A stretch of DNA of 64,000 nt from Bradyrhizobium sp. AUGA SZCCT0283 (GCF_018130385.1 NZ_JAFCLU010000001.1:372001-436000), one strand, 5' to 3'. Positions 51,882-62,269 are shown, counted from the stretch's first letter. Notes: generated by a model from the letters alone, not told the origin. Translations and numbers: made by a program.

Positions 51882-53057
51882 TCACCGGACAGCGGGCAGA
51901 AGGAACCTGTTGAACAGCAACAGTGGAAGCCAATGCTGCATCGCGTCCGTGTAGTGGCCAGCCATTATCAGGCACACCAGGTTGAATTTTGGGACGATAA
52001 AGAGTCGCTGCCCGCCTAGACCGTGGGCAGCAACCCAGGACACCTCTTTGCGATTGACTAGGGAGCGGCCGAGCCACCACTGATAGCCGTAATACCAAAC
52101 GCGGTCGTTCATCCCGATTTGAGGGGCCGTCGCGTCAGCGATCCACTGCTCAGAAATAATTTGCGTGTCGCCCCATCGTCCACTCTGAACAACGAGCTGA
52201 CCAATCTTGGCCAGATCGCGGGGTCTCAGTTGCAGTCCACTTGCGGCGGCCGCGATGTTGTCGGGATACCTTGCCCAATTCCATTCGCGAATGCCGATTG
52301 GCGTAAACAGGCTTTCGTTCGCAAATTCTTCGATCGTCTTTCGACTTATTTTGCTCAACACCGCGCCAAGCAATTCAGTGCAACCGCCGCTGTAGTTCCA
52401 CTCCGTCCCAGGAACCGCCACTAGGGGCCGCTGAAGCGCGAAACGCAAACGGTCGCCGGATCGAAGCATCGCCATTTCGCTATTGTGCGGGTCCGTGTAG
52501 GGGAGGTTTTCATCCCATTCCAGGCCGGACGACATGGTCAGCAAATGCCGAATGGTAATGTTGGCCTTCTCCGGGGTGCTAAGTCCCGCATACTCGGGGA
52601 AATAAGGAAATACTGGCTCATCGATGCTTGCGATGAGTTTGCGATCGAGCGCTATGCCGACAAGCAATGAGATGATACTTTTTGTTGCCGATCGCAGGTC
52701 GTGTTTGATCGTCGGCCCATGCTCAGCGTTGGGACGCACTTGGTCCCAGACTTGGTCGTTTCCCTTGCGATAGTAATCGAAGGCGAGCGAACCGTGTCGA
52801 GCGACAGTAACGCTATGGATATTGACGTTCTGAATGCCGTCAAGCGAGCGGACCAACGCGCAAAGCTGATCTGCGTCTAAGCCAGCATCTGGTGGCGATG
52901 CAATCGGCCAGCTATCTCCAATGTTCGTCGGAGTACCACATGAAGATGCGTTCGAAGTTCGGGTCGTCATCCCCACCATTGTCGTTGCCAGTGCTGCGAC
53001 TACTGATCTGCGCGTCGGGGTTAATAAGCCGCGTGACCGTGTCACAAACACCCCCAC
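51882..53057 (-). CDS. Serine hydrolase of the beta-lactamase/PBP4b-like family
   Basis: A 391-residue exported protein with the class C beta-lactamase fold (COG1680). The SxxK motif is SATKSII, the Tyr motif is NYSGG (Tyr-Ser-Gly) and the third motif region is AHGLGGQ. The N-terminus has an RR-containing signal (TRRSVVAALATTM). Members are esterases, D-amino acid peptidases or beta-lactamase-like; substrate and resistance role cannot be inferred. Codon and base use are clearly more AT-rich than in its neighbours, and it is the only minus-strand gene between 41.9 and 62.2 kb, which suggests acquisition. Confidence 0.85.
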   Translation of the reverse strand: MGVFVTRSRGLLTPTRRSVVAALATTMVGMTTRTSNASSCGTPTNIGDSWPIASPPDAGLDADQLCALVRSLDGIQNVNIHSVTVARHGSLAFDYYRKGNDQVWDQVRPNAEHGPTIKHDLRSATKSIISLLVGIALDRKLIASIDEPVFPYFPEYAGLSTPEKANITIRHLLTMSSGLEWDENLPYTDPHNSEMAMLRSGDRLRFALQRPLVAVPGTEWNYSGGCTELLGAVLSKISRKTIEEFANESLFTPIGIREWNWARYPDNIAAAASGLQLRPRDLAKIGQLVVQSGRWGDTQIISEQWIADATAPQIGMNDRVWYYGYQWWLGRSLVNRKEVSWVAAHGLGGQRLFIVPKFNLVCLIMAGHYTDAMQHWLPLLLFNRFLLPAVR

Positions 53058-53424
53058 TCTATAAGCTATCGGATCGCACTATGCCACCAAACCGTAAACA
53101 GCTCAAAAACCGTCATCGACCTAAGAAGGCCGCTTCGGGTCAATCGCGACCGGGTCGATCCGACAGCAGTTCAAGCCATGTGTGCGGTGCCTCGAAAGCG
53201 GAAGTTTCCAGAGCACTACGGCTCCTTGAAGCCCCAGACGCCCAACCGTAATTTCGAACCCTCCAGGTTAGCTGAAGCTTACGACTAACGCCCACGCTGG
53301 CCCATCTGTCGCGGCCCAACGTGATCTCCTGCTTTGGCAGTGGGTAGCGGGGACGCCGCCCCCAGCCACATGACCTCTCCCTCATCGCTCCCTATATTGC
53401 CCCTGACCTCGAATCAGGAAGCCC
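53058..53424. other. Gene-free spacer before addB
   Basis: 367 bases with no convincing gene and no strong hairpin. The left part keeps the lower GC of the beta-lactamase segment, and the right part (from about 53330) returns to chromosomal composition. A TATATT at 53391-53396 near the addB ATG could be part of a promoter, but no -35 is convincing. Confidence 0.4.
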
Positions 53425-56400
53425 ATGCGCGTTTTCAGCGTCCCCGTATCCGTGCCGTTCCTGCGCACCGTCATCGCGGCGCTGGTCGACGGCCGGCTGG
53501 TCGAGGGATTCGAGGCGCGCAGCAACCCGCTCAATCTCGCAACCGCGACGCTCTATCTGCCGACCCGGCGTGCCGGGCGGCTGGCGCGGGAAATCTTTCT
53601 CGATGAATTGAAGACGGACGCCGCGATCCTGCCGCGCATCGTGGCGCTCGGTGACATCGACGAGGATGAGCTGGCGTTTGCGGAAGGCGCCGAACAGTTC
53701 AGCGGGATTGCACCGCTCGACATTCCGCCACGGCTCGGCGAACTGGAGCGCCGCCTGACGCTGGCGCATCTGGTCGCGGCGTGGGCGAAAAGCCCGGTGT
53801 CGGCGCCGCTCGTGGTCGGCGGCCCGGCCTCGACACTGGCGCTGGCCGGCGATCTGGCGCGGCTGATGGACGACATGGTGACGCGCGGCGTCGCCTGGGA
53901 AGCGCTCGACAGGCTGGTGCCCGACCAGTTCGACAAATACTGGCAGCACTCGCTGGAATTCCTGCGCATCGCGCGCAAGGCATGGCCGGAACACCTGAAG
54001 GAAATCGGCCGCATCGAACCCGCCGAACGGCGCGACCGCCTGATCGAGGCGGAAGCCGCGCGCCTGACCGCGCATCATGAAGGACCGGTCGTCGCCGCAG
54101 GTTCGACCGGTTCGATGCCGGCCACCGCAAAATTCCTCACCGCCGTGGCCGGCCTGAAGCTGGGCGCGGTGGTGCTGCCCGGGCTCGACACCGATCTCGA
54201 CGAGGACGCCTGGCAGAGCATCGGCGGCGTCAGGGACGCGCAGGGCAAATTCACCACGCAGCCCTCCTCGAACCATCCGCAATTCGCGATGCACGGGCTG
54301 CTGGATCGTTTCGGCATCAAGCGAAACGACGTCGAAATCCTGGGTGCGCCAGCACAGCACGGCCGCGACGTGCTGGTGTCCGAGACGATGCGGCCGTCGA
54401 GCGCGACCGAACAATGGCACGACCGTCTGGCCCAGCCGGACGTCTCGCTAAAGATTGCCGGCGGCATGACGAAGCTTGCCGTTGTCGAAGCGCCCAATTC
54501 GGAGATGGAGGCGCTGGCGATCGCGGTGGCGATGCGTGAGGCGCGGCACCTGAACAAATCAGCGGCCCTGGTGACGCCGGATCGCGCGCTGGCGCGGCGG
54601 GTGATGGCGGCGCTGACCCGCTGGAATCTCGAATTCGACGATTCCGGCGGCGACGCGCTGATGGATACACCAAGCGGCATTTTTGCCCGCCTCGCCGCGG
54701 AAGCCGCCAGCAAGGGGCTGGAGCCGCCGACCTTGCTCGCGCTGCTGAAACATCCACTGTTTCGGCTCGGTGGCGCACCGGGCGCGTTCAGGCACGCCAT
54801 CGAGATCCTCGAACTGGCGCTGCTGCGCGGCACCCGGCCGCAGGCAGGAACGGCCGGCCTGGCGCGCGACTTCGATCGTTTCCGCGTCGAGCTCAGAAAG
54901 CTCAGGAGCCATGAGACCTCCTCGCTTCACGCCTCCGAGCCGCGCGCGAAACTGAAGGACGACGAACTCGATCAGGCGCAGGCGCTGATCGCGGCGCTGC
55001 AGAAGGCGTTGGCGCCGCTGGAAATCATGGGCTCGTCAAAGCCGTACGATTTCGCCGAACTGGCGCAACGCCATCGCGAAACGCTGATCGCGCTGTCTTC
55101 GGATCAAGACGGCGTTGCCGTTGCCTTCGAGGAAGCGCAGGGCGCTGCGCTATCAGCGGCGTTCGACGACCTGCTTGCCGAGCAGAAGCCGAGCGGCCTG
55201 ATGGTCCAGCTCGGCGATTACCCTGATGTGTTCCAGACCGCCTATGCCGATCGCATGGTGCGGCGGCCGGAATCGGCGAGCGCGCAACTGCACATCTACG
55301 GCCAACTCGAAGCGCGGCTGACCGAAACCGATCGCGTCATTCTTGGCGGGCTGGTCGAGGGCGTATGGCCGCCGGCGCCGCGGGTCGATCCCTGGCTGAG
55401 CCGGCCAATGCGCCATGAACTCGGCCTCGATCTGCCGGAGCGCCGCATCGGCCTCTCCGCGCATGACTTTGCGCAATTGCTGGGAACGGATGATGTGATC
55501 CTGACCCACTCAGCCAAGGTCGGCGGCGCGCCGGCCGTCGCCTCGCGCTTTCTGCACCGCTTGGAGGCCGTCGCCGGCGAAGCGCGCTGGGACGCGGCCA
55601 AAAGTGCAGGTGAAAATTACGTCCGCTTCGCAGCCGAACTGGACCAGCCCGACGCGGTCGAACCGATGGCGCAGCCCGCACCAAAACCGCCGGTCGCGAC
55701 GCGGCCGACAAAACTGTCGGTCACGGCGATCGAGGACTGGCTGCGCGATCCCTATACGATCTACGCGAAGTATATTTTGCGGCTCGATCCGCTCGACCCC
55801 GTCGACATGCCGCTCTCAGCGGCCGATCGCGGCTCGGCGATCCATGACGCGCTCGGCGAATTCACGCAAAAATTCGCAGACGCCCTTCCCGCGCAGCCGG
55901 CGCTGGTGCTGCGCGGCATCGGTGAAAAATATTTTGCGCCGCTGATGGAGCGTCCCGAGGCGCGGGCACTGTGGTGGCCGCGATTTCAGCGCATCGCCGC
56001 ATGGTTTGCAGACTGGGAGCTGGCGCGGCGCGGCGAGATTGAGAAAATTGCCGCCGAGATCCGGGGCGAGATCAAGATTCCGCTCGACAATGAGCGCATC
56101 TTCACGCTGTCGGCGCGCGCCGACCGGATCGAGCAGCGCCATGACGGCAGCTTTGCGATCCTCGATTACAAGACCGGCCAGCCGCCAACCGGCAAGCAGG
56201 TGCGGATGGGCCTGTCGCCGCAATTGACGCTGGAGGCCGCGATCCTGCGCGAAGGCGGCTTTGAGAACATCCACGCCGGTTCATCCGTCGGCGAACTCGT
56301 CTATGTCAGACTCAGCGGCAACAATCCGCCCGGCGAGCAGCGCTCGCTGGAGCTGAAAATCAGGAACAACGATACGCCGCAGCGGCCGGACGAGGCGGCC

Positions 56401-56571
56401 GACTACGCCCGCGAGCAGCTTGAAGCGCTGATCCGCAAATTCGAGAACGAAGAGACCGCCTACACCTCCCTGAACCTGTCGATGTGGTCGAACCGCTACG
56501 GCGCCTATGACGATCTCGCCCGCATCAAGGAATGGTCGGCGGCCGGCGGACTGGGGATCGAGGAATGGTGA
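53425..56571 (+). CDS. addB: Double-strand break repair protein AddB
   Basis: AddB pairs with AddA in the helicase-nuclease that processes double-strand breaks for RecA-dependent repair, replacing RecBCD in this class. The 1048-residue protein has an inactivated helicase-like body and a C-terminal RecB-type nuclease domain (AILDYKTGQPP with the Asp and Lys; the QLTLEAAIL motif follows). By eye the whole protein contains no cysteine, so it lacks the Fe-S cluster of Bacillus AddB. It ends 7 bases inside the addA start. Confidence 0.95.
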   Translation: MRVFSVPVSVPFLRTVIAALVDGRLVEGFEARSNPLNLATATLYLPTRRAGRLAREIFLDELKTDAAILPRIVALGDIDEDELAFAEGAEQFSGIAPLDIPPRLGELERRLTLAHLVAAWAKSPVSAPLVVGGPASTLALAGDLARLMDDMVTRGVAWEALDRLVPDQFDKYWQHSLEFLRIARKAWPEHLKEIGRIEPAERRDRLIEAEAARLTAHHEGPVVAAGSTGSMPATAKFLTAVAGLKLGAVVLPGLDTDLDEDAWQSIGGVRDAQGKFTTQPSSNHPQFAMHGLLDRFGIKRNDVEILGAPAQHGRDVLVSETMRPSSATEQWHDRLAQPDVSLKIAGGMTKLAVVEAPNSEMEALAIAVAMREARHLNKSAALVTPDRALARRVMAALTRWNLEFDDSGGDALMDTPSGIFARLAAEAASKGLEPPTLLALLKHPLFRLGGAPGAFRHAIEILELALLRGTRPQAGTAGLARDFDRFRVELRKLRSHETSSLHASEPRAKLKDDELDQAQALIAALQKALAPLEIMGSSKPYDFAELAQRHRETLIALSSDQDGVAVAFEEAQGAALSAAFDDLLAEQKPSGLMVQLGDYPDVFQTAYADRMVRRPESASAQLHIYGQLEARLTETDRVILGGLVEGVWPPAPRVDPWLSRPMRHELGLDLPERRIGLSAHDFAQLLGTDDVILTHSAKVGGAPAVASRFLHRLEAVAGEARWDAAKSAGENYVRFAAELDQPDAVEPMAQPAPKPPVATRPTKLSVTAIEDWLRDPYTIYAKYILRLDPLDPVDMPLSAADRGSAIHDALGEFTQKFADALPAQPALVLRGIGEKYFAPLMERPEARALWWPRFQRIAAWFADWELARRGEIEKIAAEIRGEIKIPLDNERIFTLSARADRIEQRHDGSFAILDYKTGQPPTGKQVRMGLSPQLTLEAAILREGGFENIHAGSSVGELVYVRLSGNNPPGEQRSLELKIRNNDTPQRPDEAADYAREQLEALIRKFENEETAYTSLNLSMWSNRYGAYDDLARIKEWSAAGGLGIEEW

Positions 56572-59500
56572 AGGCCGCCCGCATCATTCCTCCCAATGTG
56601 CGCGACACGCAGGCGCGCGCGTCCGATCCGACGGCGTCCTCGTTCGTCTCGGCCAATGCCGGATCGGGCAAGACCCATGTGCTGGTGCAGCGCGTGATCC
56701 GGCTGCTACTCGACGATGTCGCGCCGGAAAAAATCCTCTGCATCACATTTACAAAGGCCGCCGCCGCCAACATGGCGGAGCGGGTGTTCACCACCCTCGG
56801 CCATTGGGTGACGCTCGACGACGACGCGCTCGACGCGGCGATCCGCGAGGCCGGCATTCCGCATCCCGGCGCTCGCTTGCGCAAATCGGCCCGCAAACTG
56901 TTCGCCTGCGCGCTGGAGACGCCGGGCGGACTGAAGGTGCAGACCATCCACGCGCTGTGCACGCGGCTGCTGCAGCAATTCCCGTTCGAGGCCAACGTCC
57001 CGGCGCGCTTTGCCGTGCTCGACGACCGCGACCAGAACGAGATGATGGAGCGCGCCAATCTCGGGGTTTTCCTCGAGGCGTCGCGCAACCCTGAAAGCGC
57101 CACTGGGCGCGCGCTGATGACGGCGATGGCGAGCGCGGCGGACGTCACCTTCAAGGATGTGGTGCGCGAGGCCTGCCTCAGCCGCGATCATTTCATGGCG
57201 TGGACGGATGCCGCCGGCAGCGCGCAGGCCGCCGCCGCGCAGATCTCCGCCGCGCTCGGCGTCAACCCCGGCGATCGCATCGAGGATGTCGAGCGTGACA
57301 TCGTCGACGGACCCAACCTGCCGCGATCGCGATGGCAGGACATCGCCCTGGTTCTGGAAACCGGAAGCAAGACCGATCAGGACCAGGCGGCGCGGCTGCG
57401 CGGCGCGCTGGTATTCACCGGCGCTGCGCAGGTCGACGAGTATCTCGGCGTATTCCTCACGGACGCCGATCGCACGCCCCGGAAGTCGGTGGTGACGAAG
57501 AAATTCTGTGACAACAACCCGGCCATCGGCCGGCTGATTGAATCCGAAGCCCGCCGCATCCTTCCCCTGATCGAACGCCGCCGCGCCGTGGTGGCGCGCG
57601 ACCGCACCGAGGCGCTGCTTCATATCGCGACCGCAGCGGCGGCCAATTACCGCCGCGAGAAGCAGGAACGCGGCCTGCTCGACTATGACGACCTGATCGA
57701 CAAGACGCTGGAGATGCTGGACCGCGTCTCCTCGGGCTGGGTGCATTACAAGCTCGACCGCGGCGTCGACCATGTGCTGATCGACGAGGCGCAGGATACC
57801 AGCCCGCGGCAATGGGACATCGTCGCGCACATCATCTCCGAATTCACGTCAGGCGCGGGCGCGCGCGACGGCCTGGTACGCACGGTGTTCGCGGTCGGCG
57901 ACGAGAAGCAGTCGATCTTCTCGTTTCAGGGCGCGGCCCCCCGCGAATTCGATCTGCGCCGCCGCGCCTTGCAGAAGAAGTTCGAGGGCGCCGGACTGAA
58001 GTTCGATCCGGTGTCGTTTACCTATTCGTTCCGGTCGGGACCGGAGATCCTGCATGCGGTCGATCAGGTGTTTCGCGAGCAGGATATTTTTCGCAGCATT
58101 CATGCGGTCGATATCGGCAATCCAATCCATCACGCGCTGGCCGATGCCGGCCCGAGCCAGATCGATCTCTGGGAGCTCGCGGAAGCCGACGACCGGCAGG
58201 ACATCGAAGGCTGGCGCGCGCCGTTCGACGGCGTCGCCGCGACCAGCCCCGAAGTGAAGCTTGCCCGACGCATCCAGGCCGAGATCAAGACGCTGGTCGG
58301 CAGCGGCGTGATGACCGGCAGCAAGAATGACCGCCGGCCGCTACGTTATGGCGATATGCTGGTGCTGGTGCGGCGGCGCGGCAATGCGTTCGACGCCGTG
58401 ATCCAGGCGCTGAAGCACGCGGGCATTCCCGTCGCCGGCGCCGACCGCCTCAAGCTGACCGAGCACATCGCGATCATCGATTTGATGAACCTGGCTGACG
58501 CGCTGCTGCTGCCGCAGGACGACCTGGCGCTGGCGGTGGCGCTGAAGAGCCCGCTGTTCGCCCTTACCGATGACGACCTGTTCAAGATCGCCTGGCAGCG
58601 CAAGGGATCGTTGCGCGCTGCACTGTCCGAGCGCGCAACGGCCGATGGCCGGCTGCGGGATGCGCTGTGGCGGCTCGAACAATGCGAGCGGCGCTTCGCA
58701 AGCGAAACGCCGTTTGCGTTCTATGCCTGGCTGCTCGGCGGCGACGGCGGCCGCGCGCGCATCCTGCGACGGCTCGGACACGAGGCGAACGACGCGCTGG
58801 ATGAGTTTCTGGAGCTGGCGCTGAACTACGAACGCAAGGCGCCGGCCTCGCTGCAGGGCTTTATGGCGTGGCTGCGCACGGCGGATCTCGAAGTGAAGCG
58901 CGACATGGAAATTTCGCGCGACGAGGTCTGTGTCATGACGGTGCATGGCGCCAAGGGGCTGGAGGCTTCCGTGGTGTTCCTGGTGGACACCACGACCTCG
59001 CCCTCGGATACGCAGCGGCTGAAACTCATCAACCTGCCGCAGGGCAATGCCGATCCGCATGCGCCCGGCGTCGTGGTCTGGGCCGGCCGCAAGGCCGAGG
59101 ATCCGCCAGCCGTCGTCGCGGCGCGCGCGGCGATGATCGACGATACCGAGGATGAATACCGCCGCCTGCTCTATGTCGCGATGACGCGCGCCGCGGACCG
59201 CCTGATCGTCGGCGGCTGCCTGCCCGGCAACATGAAGAGCGTCCGGCCGCTGTCCTGGTACGATCTGATCACCAAAGGGCTCGACGGCTCGACCTTGCAG
59301 CTGCAGGAGATCGAGACCGCCGCCGGCCGGGTGAAACGCTATTCGCGCCCCGAGGAGACCGCGCCGTCGGCCGCTCCCACCGCTGCGCCGCCCCCGCCGG
59401 CGCCGATGGTGCTGCCCAACTGGCTGCTGACCCCAGCGCAGCCGGAGGCTTCTCCCGACAGTCTGTTGCGGCCCTCGGACCCCGCCGACAGCGAGCGTCA

Positions 59501-60062
59501 TCCGCTACGGACGGCCGAATCGATGACGCAGCGCGCCCGCGCCCTGCAGCGCGGCACGCTGGTGCACCGGCTGCTGCAATCGCTGCCCGATCTCGCGGCC
59601 GAGCGCCGCCGCGAGGCCGCGCTGGCCTATCTGGCCCGCAACGCCGATGGCTGGACCGGGGGGGAACGGCAGGCGCTGGCCGAAAGCACGCTGGCCTTGA
59701 TTGCGGATGGGCGTTTCGCGCCAGTGTTCGCCCCTGGCAGCCGCGCCGAAGTCTCGATCGTCGGCCGGCTGGAGCGGCCGGCCGGCCGGCCGGCGCTGGT
59801 ATCCGGACAGATCGACCGTTTGGTCGTCACCGACAGCGAGGTCCTGATCGTCGATTTCAAGACCAACCATGCCCCGCCCGGCCGACCTGACGAGGCGCCG
59901 AGGGGCTATGTCCGCCAGCTCGCGCTGTACCGGGCGGTGCTGGCCAGGCTTTATCCCCAGCAGCTGGTTCGCGTGGCGCTGCTTTGGACCGAAACCGCTG
60001 AATTAATGGAGATTTCGGCCTCCGCGCTGGAGGCCGAGCTGGCATCCATCATCTCGGCGTGA
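56565..60062 (+). CDS. addA: Double-strand break repair helicase AddA
   Basis: A 1165-residue UvrD-like superfamily 1 helicase with a C-terminal nuclease. Walker A is SANAGSGKT, motif Ia TFTKAAAANM, Walker B DEAQDTSPRQW, motif V VMTVHGAKGLE, motif VI VAMTRAADRL, and the nuclease core VDFKTNHAP. ATG 56565 overlaps the addB stop by 7 bases (ATGGTGA), so the subunits are made in a coupled manner; an in-frame upstream codon at 56532 is less likely. Confidence 0.97.
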   Translation: MVKAARIIPPNVRDTQARASDPTASSFVSANAGSGKTHVLVQRVIRLLLDDVAPEKILCITFTKAAAANMAERVFTTLGHWVTLDDDALDAAIREAGIPHPGARLRKSARKLFACALETPGGLKVQTIHALCTRLLQQFPFEANVPARFAVLDDRDQNEMMERANLGVFLEASRNPESATGRALMTAMASAADVTFKDVVREACLSRDHFMAWTDAAGSAQAAAAQISAALGVNPGDRIEDVERDIVDGPNLPRSRWQDIALVLETGSKTDQDQAARLRGALVFTGAAQVDEYLGVFLTDADRTPRKSVVTKKFCDNNPAIGRLIESEARRILPLIERRRAVVARDRTEALLHIATAAAANYRREKQERGLLDYDDLIDKTLEMLDRVSSGWVHYKLDRGVDHVLIDEAQDTSPRQWDIVAHIISEFTSGAGARDGLVRTVFAVGDEKQSIFSFQGAAPREFDLRRRALQKKFEGAGLKFDPVSFTYSFRSGPEILHAVDQVFREQDIFRSIHAVDIGNPIHHALADAGPSQIDLWELAEADDRQDIEGWRAPFDGVAATSPEVKLARRIQAEIKTLVGSGVMTGSKNDRRPLRYGDMLVLVRRRGNAFDAVIQALKHAGIPVAGADRLKLTEHIAIIDLMNLADALLLPQDDLALAVALKSPLFALTDDDLFKIAWQRKGSLRAALSERATADGRLRDALWRLEQCERRFASETPFAFYAWLLGGDGGRARILRRLGHEANDALDEFLELALNYERKAPASLQGFMAWLRTADLEVKRDMEISRDEVCVMTVHGAKGLEASVVFLVDTTTSPSDTQRLKLINLPQGNADPHAPGVVVWAGRKAEDPPAVVAARAAMIDDTEDEYRRLLYVAMTRAADRLIVGGCLPGNMKSVRPLSWYDLITKGLDGSTLQLQEIETAAGRVKRYSRPEETAPSAAPTAAPPPPAPMVLPNWLLTPAQPEASPDSLLRPSDPADSERHPLRTAESMTQRARALQRGTLVHRLLQSLPDLAAERRREAALAYLARNADGWTGGERQALAESTLALIADGRFAPVFAPGSRAEVSIVGRLERPAGRPALVSGQIDRLVVTDSEVLIVDFKTNHAPPGRPDEAPRGYVRQLALYRAVLARLYPQQLVRVALLWTETAELMEISASALEAELASIISA

Positions 60063-60166
60063 CCCGTGCTTGACCCGGCAGGATCGCATTCATAGGTTTG
60101 ATCCTATCATCCCGGGCGCGATTCTCATCCCGCGCCCCTTAATTCCTAACTGAACGAGGTATTCCC

Positions 60167-60487
60167 ATGGCCGTTGGCAAGGTTTCTGACGCCGATTTCG
60201 AAGCCGAAGTGCTCAAGGCGACCGGGCCGGTGGTCGTGGATTTCTGGGCCGAATGGTGCGGCCCCTGCCGCATGATCGCGCCCGCGCTCGACGAGATTTC
60301 CGGCGCCATGGGCGACAAGGTCAAGATCGTGAAGCTGAATGTCGACGAGAGCCCGAAGACGGCCTCGAAATACGGCGTGATGTCGATCCCGACCCTGATG
60401 ATCTTCAAGGGCGGCGAGATGGCCTCCCGCCAGGTCGGCGCCGCGCCGAAGGCGAAGCTGCAGCAGTGGATCACGGCGGCGGTCTGA
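60167..60487 (+). CDS. trxA: Thioredoxin
   Basis: A 106-residue cytoplasmic thioredoxin with the active site WCGPC (Cys31, Cys34) and the cis-proline loop SIPTLMIFKGG. It is the usual neighbour of addA in alphaproteobacteria, where folC normally follows; here three genes separate the two. A symmetrical terminator follows. Confidence 0.97.
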   Translation: MAVGKVSDADFEAEVLKATGPVVVDFWAEWCGPCRMIAPALDEISGAMGDKVKIVKLNVDESPKTASKYGVMSIPTLMIFKGGEMASRQVGAAPKAKLQQWITAAV

Positions 60488-60511
60488 TCGGCACTTTGAG
60501 AATTTTTCGAC

Positions 60512-60537
60512 AACGGCCGGCGAATAGCCGGCCGTTT
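60512..60537 (+). terminator. Terminator after trxA
   Basis: AACGGCCGGC (60512-60521) and GCCGGCCGTT (60527-60536) form a perfect 10-bp stem with a 5-base loop, followed by only one more T. The stem is strong but the T-tract is weak. Confidence 0.65.
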
Positions 60538-60550
60538 GCGTTGAGACGGT

Positions 60551-61633
60551 ATGTCTCGCGTTGAAGAGTCCCAGAGCCCGCCATCAGGAAAGGCGCGTCG
60601 GCGCCCCGCTCTGCTCGCGGCCATGGAGGCCCGCTCGGTCGATGCCATCCCGCGCGGCGCGGAATGGCAATACGAACCCAAATGGGATGGATTTCGCTGC
60701 CTGCTGTCCCGCCACGGCGATAACGTCGACCTCCGTTCCAAGTCGGGCGAGGATCTCGCCCGCTATTTTCCCGAACTGGTCCGCGCGGCGCTGGCGTTGA
60801 AAGCGAACGTATTCCTGCTCGACGGCGAAATCGTCGTGCCACAGGGCAAAGCGTTTTCGTTCGATGATCTGCTGCAGCGGATTCATCCCGCCGCGAGCCG
60901 GATCAAGAAGCTGTCGCAGGAAACGCCGGCGCTGTTTCTCGCTTTCGACCTGCTGGCAACCACAACCGACAAGAAGCTCGCCGCGTCGCCGCTGCGTCAG
61001 CGCCGGCCCGCGCTGGAAACGTTTGCGAAAGCCCAGTTCAAATCGCACCCGACGTTCCGCCTGTCGCCGGCCACGACGAGCTATGCGACCGCGCAAAAAT
61101 GGCTGAAGCAATCGGGCGGCGGTTCGGACGGCGTGATCGCCAAGCGCATCGACCTGCCCTATCAGGCCGGCAACCGCGACGGCATGCAGAAGATCAAGAA
61201 ATTCCGCAGCGCCGATTGCGTGGTCGGCGGCTTCCGCTACGCCACCAACAGGGTAGCGAACCGCAAGGTCGTGGGCTCGCTGCTGCTCGGCCTCTATGAC
61301 GACGAGGGACTCCTGCATCACGTCGGCTTCACGTCAGCGATCAAACAGGCGGACAAGCCGGCACTGACCGAAAGGCTCGAACCGCTGATTGCGCCACCCG
61401 GTTTCACCGGCAACGCGCCGGGCGGGCCGAGCCGATGGTCGACCGAGCGTTCGGCAAAGTGGTGCCCGCTGAAGCTGAAACTCGTGATCGAGGTTTGCTA
61501 CGACCATTTCAGCGGCGAACGCTTCCGCCACGGTACCTCCATCCTGCGCTGGCGGCCCGACAAGGCGCCGCGGCAATGCACGTTCGATCAGCTTCAGCAG
61601 AAGGCCGCCGACCCGATGCGGCTGCTGAAGTGA
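60551..61633 (+). CDS. ATP-dependent DNA ligase (LigC-like, stand-alone)
   Basis: A 360-residue ligase of the LigD ligase-domain type without polymerase or phosphoesterase domains. The adenylation Lys44 is in EPKWDGFR (motif I). DGEIVVP (III), SDGVIAKR (IV) and KIKKF (V) follow, then an OB domain ending in RWRPDK. Such LigC enzymes back up NHEJ-type or base-excision repair. No Ku gene is in the window. It is separated from trxA by the terminator. Confidence 0.9.
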   Translation: MSRVEESQSPPSGKARRRPALLAAMEARSVDAIPRGAEWQYEPKWDGFRCLLSRHGDNVDLRSKSGEDLARYFPELVRAALALKANVFLLDGEIVVPQGKAFSFDDLLQRIHPAASRIKKLSQETPALFLAFDLLATTTDKKLAASPLRQRRPALETFAKAQFKSHPTFRLSPATTSYATAQKWLKQSGGGSDGVIAKRIDLPYQAGNRDGMQKIKKFRSADCVVGGFRYATNRVANRKVVGSLLLGLYDDEGLLHHVGFTSAIKQADKPALTERLEPLIAPPGFTGNAPGGPSRWSTERSAKWCPLKLKLVIEVCYDHFSGERFRHGTSILRWRPDKAPRQCTFDQLQQKAADPMRLLK

Positions 61634-61783
61634 GGCGGTGGCAGCCCGGGCGAAGCGAGGGCATCGCATCCGACAGCGGCGCTGCCGCGGTTATTGCGGC
61701 GCAAACAGCCGTTGCATCCCGCGATTGGCAGGAACCGCCTCAACAACAGACGGTTGATCTCCATGCCACTTTAGGAGGCACAG

Positions 61784-62245
61784 ATGACAAACCCGAGATC
61801 AACGGCTCAAATTGCCGGACACCCGATCCATCCGATGCTCATTCCATTTCCGGTCGCCTGTTTCGTCCTGGCCTTTGTTTCGGACATCGCGTTCTGGAGA
61901 ACCTCGAATGATTTCTGGGCCAGCGCCTCGCTCTGGCTGTTGGGCATCGGCCTGATCATGGCCGCGCTCGCGGCAGTCGTGGGCGTGATCGATCTGATGG
62001 GAGACGATCGCATCCGCAATCTCAATGATGCCTGGCTGCATGCCGGCGGCAATGTCATTGCGGTCGTGATCGAGCTTTACAACTGGTATTCGCGCTACAC
62101 GGGCGGTACCTCGGCCATTATTCCGACGGGCCTGGCGCTGTCGTTCGTCGTGGTGCTGATCCTGCTCTTCACCGGCTGGAAAGGCTGGGAGATGGTCTAT
62201 CGGGAGCACGTCGGCGTGTCCGATGTCGCCGATCTGCGTCGCTGA
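61784..62245 (+). CDS. DUF2231 membrane protein
   Basis: A 153-residue integral membrane protein. It begins with the family motif GHPIHPMLIPFP and has four predicted transmembrane helices (about 17-35, 46-68, 84-98 with NVIAVVIELYNWYSR, and 113-132). The conserved histidines have led to suggestions of a redox or haem-linked role, but the function is unknown. A good AGGAGG lies just before the ATG. It ends near a repeat shared with the convergent phosphatase gene. Confidence 0.85.
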   Translation: MTNPRSTAQIAGHPIHPMLIPFPVACFVLAFVSDIAFWRTSNDFWASASLWLLGIGLIMAALAAVVGVIDLMGDDRIRNLNDAWLHAGGNVIAVVIELYNWYSRYTGGTSAIIPTGLALSFVVVLILLFTGWKGWEMVYREHVGVSDVADLRR

Positions 62246-62269
62246 GTAATAGTTGTAGCCCGTAAGAGA

